NCBI GenBank assembly: GCA_016930695.1
Contig: JAFGGD010000012.1
Span: forward strand, 42,832 to 106,831
Source of the DNA: Candidatus Eisenbacteria bacterium
Lineage (GTDB): Bacteria > Orphanbacterota > Orphanbacteria > Orphanbacterales > Orphanbacteraceae
Reading direction: 5' to 3'
DNA length: 64,000 nucleotides
Positions 25,764-34,650 of the stretch are shown here, piece after piece. A model generated the notes under the pieces. That model saw nothing but the letters and a program-made list of their open reading frames with translations, was not told the DNA's origin and ran no database searches. The first letter of the stretch is position 1, and each line of letters begins with the position of its first letter. Both the position numbers and the translations under genes were made by a program.

Positions 25764-27506
25764 CTATCGGACCAGAACGGCCGGGCGGGTGTAGACCACG
25801 CCGGCCGCGCGCAAACGGTAATAGTAGACGCCGGAGGAGAGCTCCCGCCCCCGGTCGTCGCGTCCGTCCCAGACCACCTCGTGGCTCCCGGCGTCGCGCG
25901 CGCCGTCCACCAGATGCCGCACCGCGCGCCCCCGCACGTCGAAGACGGTCAGCTCCACATGATCCTCGTATTTGAGGTCGAAACGGAACGTCGTCTGCGG
26001 GTTGAAGGGGTTGGGGCGGTTGGGATGGAGGACGGTCACGGCCGGCACGCCCGCCTCGCCGGCGCCTGTGTCGATCCCGCGCAGGATCGAGAAGGTGTAG
26101 TACGCCGCCGGCTCCACGCGGGGCATCCCCTCGGCGCGCCCGTCGTTGTCCTCGGCGTGGATGTAGTAGTCCACGGTCGTGTCCGACGCCGGGTTGGGAA
26201 TCTCCCCTTCGTAGTAGTCGCCGCCGAGGGCGGTCATGGCGACCGTCTGCCAGGAATCGCCGGAGAAACGGTAGTGCAGCTCCACCGCGGAGAGGCCAGT
26301 CTCGCTCCTGTCGTCCACGAAGGCGGTGACGGCGACCGGCCCGGTCATCTCCTCGCGGATGGGAATGTGCGACACGCGCAGCATCCCGCGATCCATCACC
26401 CCTTTGGTGCGGCAGTGAAGGGCGTCGTCGTCGAGGAAACCGCTGTAGTAGTACCCCTCCACGTCGTATCCGGGGGCGGCCGCCTGATAGGCGGCGATCG
26501 CCTGGTTGTCGTATGTGGAGTTCCCGAAGAAGGGGACGTAGATCTTGTCGTTCAGTATGAGGGAGTTGGTGTACGACGCCGGGCCGCTGCTGGTGCTGTA
26601 GCAATAGACCCGGTGGACCGTGTAGTTCCGTCCGGTGGAGGACTGCAGGGAGGCGATCAGGGTCGCCCTCTGCTCCAGAGCGGCGTAGGTGTAGTGGCTG
26701 GTCCACACCTCCTTGATCAGCACCGTCTCCTCGTCGAGGAACTTCCCCCATGTGTCGATGTGATGGATTCCGCTGGAGCTGATGTCGTCCACCACGTTGT
26801 AGGTGGTGATCCCCAGGTAGTCCTCCATCAGCTGGTCCACCGCCGCCTCGGACATCCCCGCCTCGTCGTAGACCAGGTCGGTGGACATGCTGATGTGGGC
26901 GCCGTCGGTCATGTAGTTGCCGCCTGTGTGGTCCATCCCGTGCGCGTAGACGGGGATCCCCTGCTGGGCGCCGAAGTAGCCGTTGATCCGGTTGTCATCG
27001 GCTCGCGGACGGTTGTATTCGTGATCGACGATGCCGATGTCGCCGTTCCCGTCGAAGACGAACCAGGGACCATAGTCGCGCGTCCAGATGGAGTTCAACG
27101 GCTCGACGAGAAACTCCACCTTACTCGTATCGATTCCGTTGGAGACGAGCCAATTTACGCATGAATTGTAGTAGCTGCTCGGAACGGCGATATGGATGGT
27201 CACCACATCGTCAAAATCCTGAAAAAGAGAGGCGGGGAGACCGAAGTAGCTCGGATATCCGATCAGAACACCCGTGCACGGCTCCCACTCGGCGCAGTTC
27301 CGTACCGGTGCCGTCGGCGGGGGATCGACGCGTAGATCGCGGGTTTGCTTGTATGCATCCCAAATCCTCTCCTCCTCCGGCGTCATGCCGATGGGGAGCG
27401 GGTCGTTTGGATCGGCGGATACGGATTCGGCGCGAACGGTCCATGGGGAAAGGAGTATCGAGATGCCGAGGCTGAGAAGCATCGCACGGAAGTAAAGGCG
27501 CAGCAT
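25764..27506 (-). CDS. Secreted peptidylarginine-deiminase (PPAD-type) homologue with FlgD-Ig tail
   Basis: 580 residues. The start at 27506 gives a signal peptide (MLRLYFRAMLLSLGISILLS...VRA); in-frame ATGs further upstream exist but lengthen the N-region. The deiminase fold spans about 60-385. Catalytic residues can be placed by pattern: D144 (IWTRDYGPWF), H249 and D251 (IHHIDTWGK), N314 (SYTNSLIL) and nucleophile C365 (DDDALHCRTKG). Their spacing is close to that of Porphyromonas PPAD (D130, H236, D238, N297, C351). An Ig-like domain and the FlgD-Ig tail (about 495-580) follow, an arrangement like PPAD with its secretion tail. It would convert peptide or free arginine to citrulline. The agmatine deiminase family is the alternative, but those enzymes are cytosolic and lack the signal and tail. 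Confidence 0.88.
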   Translation of the reverse strand: MLRLYFRAMLLSLGISILLSPWTVRAESVSADPNDPLPIGMTPEEERIWDAYKQTRDLRVDPPPTAPVRNCAEWEPCTGVLIGYPSYFGLPASLFQDFDDVVTIHIAVPSSYYNSCVNWLVSNGIDTSKVEFLVEPLNSIWTRDYGPWFVFDGNGDIGIVDHEYNRPRADDNRINGYFGAQQGIPVYAHGMDHTGGNYMTDGAHISMSTDLVYDEAGMSEAAVDQLMEDYLGITTYNVVDDISSSGIHHIDTWGKFLDEETVLIKEVWTSHYTYAALEQRATLIASLQSSTGRNYTVHRVYCYSTSSGPASYTNSLILNDKIYVPFFGNSTYDNQAIAAYQAAAPGYDVEGYYYSGFLDDDALHCRTKGVMDRGMLRVSHIPIREEMTGPVAVTAFVDDRSETGLSAVELHYRFSGDSWQTVAMTALGGDYYEGEIPNPASDTTVDYYIHAEDNDGRAEGMPRVEPAAYYTFSILRGIDTGAGEAGVPAVTVLHPNRPNPFNPQTTFRFDLKYEDHVELTVFDVRGRAVRHLVDGARDAGSHEVVWDGRDDRGRELSSGVYYYRLRAAGVVYTRPAVLVR

Positions 27507-27638
27507 GGCGACTCGCTTTCGGGAAGGGGCGGGAACCGCCCGTGGGATAAGAGGTTCCATCATCGGGGAGTGATTCGATTCTACCACAACGGGAGACAAA
27601 AATCGACCCTTTTCTCCGCGGGTCCTTGGCGGCAACAC

Positions 27639-27667
27639 ATTATATTGCAGGCGGTTAGGTCTGTCGG
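27639..27667 (-). promoter_or_regulatory. Promoter of the arginine-deiminase gene
   Basis: Minus strand: CCGACA (27667-27662), 17-nt spacer and a perfect TATAAT (27644-27639). A second -10-like TAGAAT lies at 27583-27578, closer to the gene. Confidence 0.55.
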
Positions 27668-27680
27668 GCGGCCGCGCCGG

Positions 27681-29213
27681 TCAGTCGCCGAGGGCCGCCT
27701 CTTCGCCGGAGAAGATGCACATTCCCCTCCATGTCCCCGCGCGGAAACGCAGATAGGTCCCTCCCGCCATCAGTAGATAGCTGAAGATCCCCACGATCCA
27801 GGCGTGGCGCACGTCCCCCCCCATCACTTCGACGGCCAGATAGGTGAGTGGGACGAAGACGCAGAGGAGAGTCACGAAGGCGAGTCCCATCGGGAAGCGG
27901 GTGTCCCCCGCCCCCTCGAGGATGCCGAGGCCGATCATGCGGAGTCCGTCGAAGACCTGGAAGAGCGCCGCCAGCGCGGCGAGGCCCCCCGCCAAGGCGA
28001 GCACCCGCGGGTCGCTGGTGAAGACGCCGAAGATCGGCCGGCCGAGACCGACGATGAGAAGCGCGAGAAGGAAGGTGTAGTAGACGGCGATCCGGTACGC
28101 CTCGTTCCCGTAGCGCTCCGCGCGGTCCAGGTCCCCCTTGCCGATCTCGTTCCCCACCAGAACGGTCGCGGAGATGGTGAGCCCCCAGAGGGGCATGAAG
28201 GAGAAGGAGAGGATCTGGATCGTGATCTGGCTCGCCGCGAGCCCCGCCTCACCGGTCCTTCCGATCAGCGCCGTGAAGAGGAAGAAGGAGAGCATGTCGA
28301 TGAAGTTGCCGATGCTCGCCGGAAAACCGACCCGCACCAGGTCGGCGATCTTGGCGAGGGCGGGGACGCGTGGGAGGTGGATCTTGTAGCGGACGCGAAA
28401 GATCTTCCGCCCGAAGAGGACCATAAGGAGGACCGCCGCGTTGGCGAAGACCGCGATGCTTGTGGCGATCGCCGCCCCCTTCAGCCCCATCGCGGGGGAG
28501 GCGAAGAGGCGCGCGCCGCCGACCGGGATCCCCTCCCACCCGAAGATGAGAATCGCGTCGAGGATCACGTTCAGCACGTTCGCGCCGACGCCGGCGTACA
28601 TCGGCGTCTTCATGTCCTTGCGGCCGTTGAAGAATCCGGTGAGGCACATCAGCAGCTGCGTGGCCGTCGCGGAGAGGGTGCGGTAGCGGACGTAGACGTA
28701 GGCGTTCTGCTGAATGTCCGGGGCGTTCCCCGTCCAGCCGAGGACGATGTGGCTGTAGTAGCCGCCCACGGTGAGGAGCGCGCCGGCGATGAGGGCGATG
28801 TAGATCCCCTGCCAGGTATAGTCCCCGACCGCGCCGAGATCGCGCCTCCCCTCCGCCTGGGAGACGAAGGTGGAGGTGACCCGCGAGAGACCGTTGAACA
28901 GTGTATACACGGTCCAGGTGAGCATGCCGCCCAGTCCCGCCGAGGCGAGGGCGAGGCTGGAGACGTGCCCCAGAAAGGCGGAGTCCACCGTCCACATCAG
29001 CGTGTGGGAGAACATGGTGAGGATCGTGGGCGCGGCGAGGGAGAAGATCTCCCGGCCGTGCCGGATCCCCATTCTTTCCGCCAGACGCTGCAAGGCCCTC
29101 TCCCTCCCCTCCCCCGGGGAGACGCTCCCCGGCGCCGCCGGGCGCGCCCGGTTCCCGGAAATCCGGTTGTCGGCGGTGGGCGTCCCTCTCGGGTGAAGCG
29201 AATGATTGTACAC
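27681..29213 (-). CDS. MATE-family efflux transporter
   Basis: 510 residues from the GTG at 29213, or 463 from the ATG at 29072 (GGCGGAAAG upstream). The shorter form fits the usual MATE length and starts just before the first membrane helix, so the extra 47 Pro/Arg-rich residues are doubtful. Twelve hydrophobic segments in two six-helix halves are visible. Family patterns include LAAPTILTMF at helix 1, VDSAFLGH, and P.G...LVGNEIGKGD in the second half. MATE proteins export cationic drugs or metabolites against Na+ or H+; the substrate here is unknown. Divergent from the patatin gene. Confidence 0.88.
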   Translation of the reverse strand: MYNHSLHPRGTPTADNRISGNRARPAAPGSVSPGEGRERALQRLAERMGIRHGREIFSLAAPTILTMFSHTLMWTVDSAFLGHVSSLALASAGLGGMLTWTVYTLFNGLSRVTSTFVSQAEGRRDLGAVGDYTWQGIYIALIAGALLTVGGYYSHIVLGWTGNAPDIQQNAYVYVRYRTLSATATQLLMCLTGFFNGRKDMKTPMYAGVGANVLNVILDAILIFGWEGIPVGGARLFASPAMGLKGAAIATSIAVFANAAVLLMVLFGRKIFRVRYKIHLPRVPALAKIADLVRVGFPASIGNFIDMLSFFLFTALIGRTGEAGLAASQITIQILSFSFMPLWGLTISATVLVGNEIGKGDLDRAERYGNEAYRIAVYYTFLLALLIVGLGRPIFGVFTSDPRVLALAGGLAALAALFQVFDGLRMIGLGILEGAGDTRFPMGLAFVTLLCVFVPLTYLAVEVMGGDVRHAWIVGIFSYLLMAGGTYLRFRAGTWRGMCIFSGEEAALGD

Positions 29214-29260
29214 CGGACCTATCGCGGCGGGAAGCCCGTAGCCGCGTTCTCCGGGGGCGC

Positions 29261-29290
29261 TTGTCCCTTTTCCCGCTCATACTCTATGAT
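29261..29290 (+). promoter_or_regulatory. Promoter of the patatin-FIST operon
   Basis: TTGTCC (29261-29266), 18-nt spacer, TATGAT (29285-29290, five of six), 45 nt before the ATG at 29335. Confidence 0.5.
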
Positions 29291-29334
29291 AGCCGGAGGC
29301 GGATGGGCCGCCGGGAGAGGAAGGGATTCGGAGG

Positions 29335-30279
29335 ATGGGACGGAAGATCGGGCTCGCCCTCGGGGGCGGGGGGGCGCGGGGCATCGCCCACATCGGCGTG
29401 CTCAAGGTCCTGGAACGGGAAGGGATCCCCATCAACCTGATCGCCGGGACGAGCATCGGCGCGCTGGTCGGGGCCGTGTACGCCGCGGGGATCGGGCCGG
29501 AGGAGCTGGAGCGGAAGGCGATCGACTACATCCACGGCGCCGATTTCCGCGACTCCGCGATCCGGGCGATCGAGAGGGCTCACGCGGGCGAGGAGCGGAA
29601 CTGGAAAGAACGCCTCCAGTCGTTTCTGCAGAACCGGTTCCTCGTGGTGCAGGCCATGTTCAAGCCGGGGATCCTCTCCGCCGAGGAGTTCCGCACCGTC
29701 ATCAACTATTTCATACCCGATATACAAATCGATGAGACGCGGATTCCCTTCCGCGCCGTCGCCACCGACCTGAAAAGCGGACGGTTGGTGGCGCACGAGA
29801 CCGGATCGCTCCGGAAGGCGGTGATGGCGAGCTGCGCCGTCCCGGGGGCGGTGGAACCTCTGAAGGAGGGGGAGATGATCCTCTCCGACGGGGGCGCGAT
29901 CTGCCTGGTCCCCATCTCGGTGGCGCGCGCGGCGGGGGCGGACGTGGTGGTGGCGGTGACGGTGGACCGGGACATCTGCACGGCGACGGAGTTCCGGAAC
30001 GCCCGCACCGTCACGCGCCGGGCCGCGGAGATCCTCGCCCGCCAGCTGGAAAACTACGAACTGATGGAGGCGGACGTGGTGATCCGGCCGAACGTCGGCG
30101 ATCTGCACTGGTCCGAGTTCTCCCAGGCGGAGGGGCTGGTCCGGGAGGGGGAGCGGGCGGCGCGGGAGAAGCTGGAGGAGATTCGACGCGCCGCGCCGCG
30201 GCCCGTGACGCGCCTCAGGCTGGAAGGCCTCCTCCGGTCTCTCCGGCGCCGCGTCGCCATCGGGGAAGAGGAGCCGTAG
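29335..30279 (+). CDS. Patatin-like phospholipase (RssA-like)
   Basis: 314 residues, no signal peptide. Oxyanion loop GGGGARG (10-16), nucleophile Ser in GTSIG (about 43-47) and catalytic Asp in SDGG (about 183-186) form the complete Ser-Asp dyad of the bacterial patatin family. It probably hydrolyses acyl esters of phospholipids in the cytosol. The region after about 230 is helical and charged. The next gene starts 3 nt after its stop, so a FIST protein is made with it. Confidence 0.9.
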   Translation: MGRKIGLALGGGGARGIAHIGVLKVLEREGIPINLIAGTSIGALVGAVYAAGIGPEELERKAIDYIHGADFRDSAIRAIERAHAGEERNWKERLQSFLQNRFLVVQAMFKPGILSAEEFRTVINYFIPDIQIDETRIPFRAVATDLKSGRLVAHETGSLRKAVMASCAVPGAVEPLKEGEMILSDGGAICLVPISVARAAGADVVVAVTVDRDICTATEFRNARTVTRRAAEILARQLENYELMEADVVIRPNVGDLHWSEFSQAEGLVREGERAAREKLEEIRRAAPRPVTRLRLEGLLRSLRRRVAIGEEEP

Positions 30280-30282
30280 GCG

Positions 30283-31473
30283 ATGCTCTGGGTTTCCGCT
30301 TTCGGCGAGTCGCCCGTTCTCGAGGAGGCGGTGGAGTACGCCGCCGGCCGCGTCCGGGTGGAGCTGGCGGGGAAGAGCATCGACCTGGTGCTCGCCTTCC
30401 TCTCCCGCGATTTCCACGACCGCTACGCCGAGTTCCCCGAGATGCTGCAGATGGCCCTTCCGCACCACGTGCTGATCGGCTGCAGCGCCCGGGAGGTGAT
30501 CGGCGACGGCCGCGAGGGGTTGGGCGCGCCGGGGCTCTCCCTCACGGCGGCGCACATCCCCGGTTCGATCCTCACCGCCACGGCGCTCCACTCTTCGGAC
30601 CTCCCCGACATGGACGCGCCCCGGACGGCGTGGCAGAAACTGCTCGACGTCCCCCCCGAACCGGTCCCCTCCTTCCTGGTTTTCGCCGATCCCTTTACTT
30701 TTCACCCCGGAAATATCCTTTCCGGCCTCGACTATGCCTACCCGTCGAGCCCGAAGCTGGGCGGCCTCGCCGGCGGCGCCCGCAAGATGGGGGGAAACGC
30801 CCTCTTTCTCGGGAATGAGACTCGGTCCGACGGGATCGTCCTTCTCGCAATGGCGGGAAACGTGGAGATGCGCGCCGAGGTCGTGCAGGGGTGCCGCCCC
30901 GTCGGCGATCCGATGCGCGTGACCCGTTGCGACGGCGGCCTGTTGATCGAGCTGGACGGGCGCTCTCCCCTGGAGACGATCCCCCGGCTTCTGGGATCCC
31001 TGCCGGACAGGAACCGGAAGGCGGGGGTCCGGGACCTGATGGTCGGCGTGCAACAGGATTCCCTTTTGGAAGAGGCCGGCGCCGGCTCCTATCTGATCCG
31101 GGCGCTGATGGGGCAGGACCCGGAGACGGGGGCGATGCTCGTGGGGGAAACGCTCCGCCCCGGCCAGATGATCCGCTTTCATCTGCGGGACAAGAGGACC
31201 GCGCGGGTCGGTCTCGCCAAGAGACTCGCCCGAATCGCGTCGGAGGACCGGGCGTCGCGGAACCGTTGCGTGCTCCTCTTCCCCGACGAGGCGCGCGGCG
31301 AGGGTCTCTACGGCGAGCCGGAAACGGAGACCCGGCTTGTGCGGGAACACCTCGGCGACCTTCCGCTGGGAGGATTCTACTGCGGAGGCGCGCTCGGCCC
31401 CGTCGCAGGCGCGACGCATCTGCACGGCATGGCGAGCGCCTTCGCCGTCATTCGCCCGAAGAAAACGAAATAG
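30283..31473 (+). CDS. FIST N/C-domain protein
   Basis: 396 residues. The N-terminal half carries the FIST pattern (ALPHHVLIGCSAREVIG..., PGLSLTAAHIPG, DPFTFHPGNIL, GGLAGGA) and the C-terminal half the FIST_C pattern (MLVGETLRPGQMIRFHLRD..., GGFYCGGALGPV). FIST domains are proposed small-ligand sensors, often linked to signal transduction; no signalling domain is attached here. Directly coupled to a patatin-like phospholipase, so it might sense or bind a lipid or amino-acid ligand that controls that enzyme (inference). Confidence 0.85.
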   Translation: MLWVSAFGESPVLEEAVEYAAGRVRVELAGKSIDLVLAFLSRDFHDRYAEFPEMLQMALPHHVLIGCSAREVIGDGREGLGAPGLSLTAAHIPGSILTATALHSSDLPDMDAPRTAWQKLLDVPPEPVPSFLVFADPFTFHPGNILSGLDYAYPSSPKLGGLAGGARKMGGNALFLGNETRSDGIVLLAMAGNVEMRAEVVQGCRPVGDPMRVTRCDGGLLIELDGRSPLETIPRLLGSLPDRNRKAGVRDLMVGVQQDSLLEEAGAGSYLIRALMGQDPETGAMLVGETLRPGQMIRFHLRDKRTARVGLAKRLARIASEDRASRNRCVLLFPDEARGEGLYGEPETETRLVREHLGDLPLGGFYCGGALGPVAGATHLHGMASAFAVIRPKKTK

Positions 31474-31542
31474 CCATCGGCCCACCGGGCGGGCGGCGCG
31501 GCGCGCCCCGCCCCCGGGACATCGACGAGAAAGGAACGCCTC

Positions 31543-33330
31543 ATGGGAACCTATCCGATCAACTGGAACCTGGATTCCCTCTACGAAGGGGGAAGCGGGT
31601 CGGCCGATTTCGCGCGGCTGTTGGACCAATGCGACCGCGCGCTGGACGGATACGAAAAGGTCCTGGCCGCCCTGCCGGAGCGGCCCGGCGGGGAATGGGC
31701 GCGGGCGGCGCTTGAACTCCAAAAGATCGCCCGCGACGTGTGGGAGGCGATCGCCTTCATCGAATGCCTCCAGGCGCGGAACGTCGAGGACGGGCGGGCC
31801 GACCTGCTCATGGCGCGCGCGGAGGCGATGAACGCGCGCCAGAGAAGCTACCGGACCCGGCTCGGCACGCTTCTGCTCTCCGCCGGCGACGAGGAATGGC
31901 GCGCCTTCCTCGCGAGGGAGGAACTAATCGCGATCGCCTTCCCCCTCGAGGAGCAGCGCGAGGTGATGCGCCTCAAGATGGACACGAACCGGGAGGTGCT
32001 CGCCGAGGAACTCGCCGTGGACGGCTACCACGGTTGGAGCCGGCTCTACGAGAAGATGGCCGGATCGCTCCGCGCCGAATGGACCGAGGGGGGAGAGACG
32101 AGCCGTATCTCCATGGGCCAGCTCCACAACAAGATGGAGAACCCGGACCGGGAGACGAGGCGCCTCGCCTTCGAGAAGCTGGAGGAGGCCTGGCGGTCCG
32201 TCGCGCACCCGACCGCCATGGCGCTCAACAATCAGGCCGGCTTTCGCCTCGGCCTGTACAAACACCGGGGATGGGACTCGGCGCTAGACGAGCCCCTCCG
32301 CATCAATCGCATCCGCCGGGAAACGCTGGACGCCATGTGGGGCGTGGTCGCCGACGAGAGCCGGCGCCTCCTCCCCTTCATGGAACGGAAGTGCCGCCTC
32401 CTCGGCATCGACCGGATGAAATGGTACGACCAGAACGCGCCCATCGGCGGGAGCGGCCGAGGCTACACCTACGACGAAGGAGCGGCGTTCATCCTGGAGC
32501 ACTTCGGCGGCTTCAGCCCCGATCTGCGCGACTTCGCCGCCATGGTCTTCGAAAAGGGATGGATCGAGTCGGAGGACCGGCCGGGGAAGCGTGCGGGCGG
32601 CTTCTGCACCGATTTCCCGATCCACCGAGAGACGAGGATCTTCACCACCTTCGGCGGAACCTATGGAGGCGTGTCGACCATCGGCCACGAGCTGGGGCAC
32701 GCCTATCACACGTGGCTGATCCGGGAACTCCCCTTCTGGACGACCCAGTACCCGATGACGCTGGCGGAGACGGCGAGCACCTTCTGCGAGACGCTCCTCC
32801 TGGACGCCGCGCTGGAGACGGCCGAATCGGACGCGGAGCGGCTCACACTCCTCGCCCAAAAGGCGGAGGAGGCGGTCACGATGATGATGAACCTGCGCGC
32901 CCGTTTCCTCTTCGAGTCCGCCTTCTTCGAGGCGCGGGCGAAGGGGGCTCTCGGCCCGGAGGAGCTGGACGAGATGATGACGCGCGCCCAGAAAGAGGCG
33001 TACTGCGACGGTCTCGACCCGGAAGGATATCACCCACTCTTTTGGGCGTCGAAACTGCACTTCTATATCACATCCATGCCCTTCTACAACTTCCCCTACG
33101 TCTTCGGGTATCTGTTCAGCAACGGCATCTACGCCCGGGCGACGGCGGAGGGACCGGCCTTCGCGAAGCGCTACGAGAACCTGCTGAAGGACACGGGACG
33201 GATGACCTGCGAGGATGCCGCGCGGAAGCACCTGGGCGTGGACCTGGCGCGGCCCGAGTTCTGGAAGAGCGCGGTGGACATCGTCCTGGACGGGGTGGAA
33301 CGGTTCAACGAGCTGGCGGACAAAAGCTGA
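31543..33330 (+). CDS. Cytosolic M3-family oligoendopeptidase (PepF-type)
   Basis: 595 residues, ATG preceded by AAAGGA. No signal peptide. Helical N-terminal half typical of M3 enzymes, then the zinc site HELGH (382-386, GHELGHAYH) with the third ligand Glu in the following helix (AETASTFCE). Other family patterns: FCTDFPI, YGGVSTIGHELGH, FYNFPYVFGYLF. It should cut short peptides in the cytosol. A second, exported M3 enzyme is encoded at 50013, suggesting a division of labour. Confidence 0.93.
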   Translation: MGTYPINWNLDSLYEGGSGSADFARLLDQCDRALDGYEKVLAALPERPGGEWARAALELQKIARDVWEAIAFIECLQARNVEDGRADLLMARAEAMNARQRSYRTRLGTLLLSAGDEEWRAFLAREELIAIAFPLEEQREVMRLKMDTNREVLAEELAVDGYHGWSRLYEKMAGSLRAEWTEGGETSRISMGQLHNKMENPDRETRRLAFEKLEEAWRSVAHPTAMALNNQAGFRLGLYKHRGWDSALDEPLRINRIRRETLDAMWGVVADESRRLLPFMERKCRLLGIDRMKWYDQNAPIGGSGRGYTYDEGAAFILEHFGGFSPDLRDFAAMVFEKGWIESEDRPGKRAGGFCTDFPIHRETRIFTTFGGTYGGVSTIGHELGHAYHTWLIRELPFWTTQYPMTLAETASTFCETLLLDAALETAESDAERLTLLAQKAEEAVTMMMNLRARFLFESAFFEARAKGALGPEELDEMMTRAQKEAYCDGLDPEGYHPLFWASKLHFYITSMPFYNFPYVFGYLFSNGIYARATAEGPAFAKRYENLLKDTGRMTCEDAARKHLGVDLARPEFWKSAVDIVLDGVERFNELADKS

Positions 33331-33430
33331 TCCGGCGGACCCTATCGAGGGCTCTATTAGGAACCGGATTCTCTTCGATCGGGCGAGGCGAGAGAGAAGG
33401 CATCCGGTTCCGAAAACGCCGAGGAGAAAG

Positions 33431-34504
33431 ATGGCTCCCATCCTGGTGACCGGCGCGACCGGCACGATCGGGACGCACCTCACGGCGCTCCTGAACCGGG
33501 AAGGGATCGAGCCGCGCGTCCTTCTCCGCCGCCCCTGTCCGCCCGAGGCGTGGGGGGATCTGCGCGTCCGGCCCGTGCCGGGCGACCTCGCCGACCGGAG
33601 CGAAGCGGGGGCGGAGCGGCTCCAGCGGGCGATGGAGGGGGCGCGGACGGTTTACCATCTCGCCGCGCCGGTCCGCATCTCCGGCGGCGACGCGGCGGAG
33701 CAGTGGGAGACGAACCGGGACGGAACGGCGAGACTCTACGCCGCCGCCGCCCGCGCCGGCGCCGCGCTTTTCCTTCACGTCAGTACCATCGGCGCCGTGG
33801 GCGCGTCGGAGGACGGCGAAGCGGTGAACGAGGACTCCCCCTGGAACCTGGGCGCCGCCCGAAACCCCTACTTCGACTCCAAAAGAGCCGCGGAGGAATA
33901 TCTCCTCGCGCCTCCCGGAACCCCTTCCCCCGCCGGACTGCCGCCGCGCCCCGCCGGCCCGCCCGTCGTCGTGGTGAACCCTTCGGTGGTGCTCGGCTCC
34001 CGCGCATCGGTCCGAAAAAGGGCGCGCCTCCTCTCCCGCGGCGAACCGCCCCCTCTCCGCGCCGTGGAACGTCTTCCCCGTTGGACGGTACTCCTCCGCC
34101 TCCCCCTTCCGGCGCCGCCCGTCACGCTGAACCTGGTCGGCGCGGAAGACGTGGCCCGGGGGATTCTCCTCGCCTCCGCGCGCGGCCTCCCGGGAAGGCG
34201 CTATCTTCTGACCGGCGCGGACGTGGACTGGGCGACGGCGCTCCGCCTTCTCCGGCCGTGGGTGCGGACCGCCCCTCCCCTTCCGCCGATCCCCCGCCCC
34301 CTCTTCTCCCTCTTCTACCGCCTCTTCGCGCCGGCGGCGCTCCTCGCCGGCCGCTCCCCCGATCGGATGCGAACCCGCGCCCGGCTCGCCCGCTATCGCT
34401 GGATCTACTCCTCCGAGAGGGCACGCCGTGAACTGGGATGGACGGCCGCGCCGATCGAGGAGACGCTCCGCGCGGTTCTGGGGCCCGAGCGCGCGCGCTC
34501 CTGA
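33431..34504 (+). CDS. NAD-dependent epimerase/dehydratase-family (extended SDR) protein
   Basis: 357 residues from the ATG at 33431 (GAGGAG just upstream); an earlier frame start inside the peptidase gene is rejected. NAD-binding GATGTIG at 6-12 in a Rossmann fold, HLAAPV near 70, catalytic YFDSK (Tyr-x3-Lys) near 145, then a Pro/Arg-rich substrate domain. The pattern resembles dihydroflavonol-reductase or 3-beta-hydroxysteroid-dehydrogenase-like SDRs more than sugar epimerases. Substrate unknown. Confidence 0.85.
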   Translation: MAPILVTGATGTIGTHLTALLNREGIEPRVLLRRPCPPEAWGDLRVRPVPGDLADRSEAGAERLQRAMEGARTVYHLAAPVRISGGDAAEQWETNRDGTARLYAAAARAGAALFLHVSTIGAVGASEDGEAVNEDSPWNLGAARNPYFDSKRAAEEYLLAPPGTPSPAGLPPRPAGPPVVVVNPSVVLGSRASVRKRARLLSRGEPPPLRAVERLPRWTVLLRLPLPAPPVTLNLVGAEDVARGILLASARGLPGRRYLLTGADVDWATALRLLRPWVRTAPPLPPIPRPLFSLFYRLFAPAALLAGRSPDRMRTRARLARYRWIYSSERARRELGWTAAPIEETLRAVLGPERARS

Positions 34505-34650
34505 GTCCGGTTCGGCGTGGGAAAACGCCGCGCCTGTTGCCCGGCCGCCGCCGCTCCCCTATGCTGATCGAAGCGGCGGGCGCCGAGCCGGTCCCGCCTG
34601 CGATCGCGAAAACCAACGAGGGCGAGCCGCCCTCTCCCGGGGGGAATCCG

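Noticed and set aside
25621..26751. 377-residue N-terminal extension of the M1 peptidase frame
   Set aside because: It overlaps the arginine-deiminase gene on the same strand in another frame and precedes a clear RBS and signal peptide at 25620.
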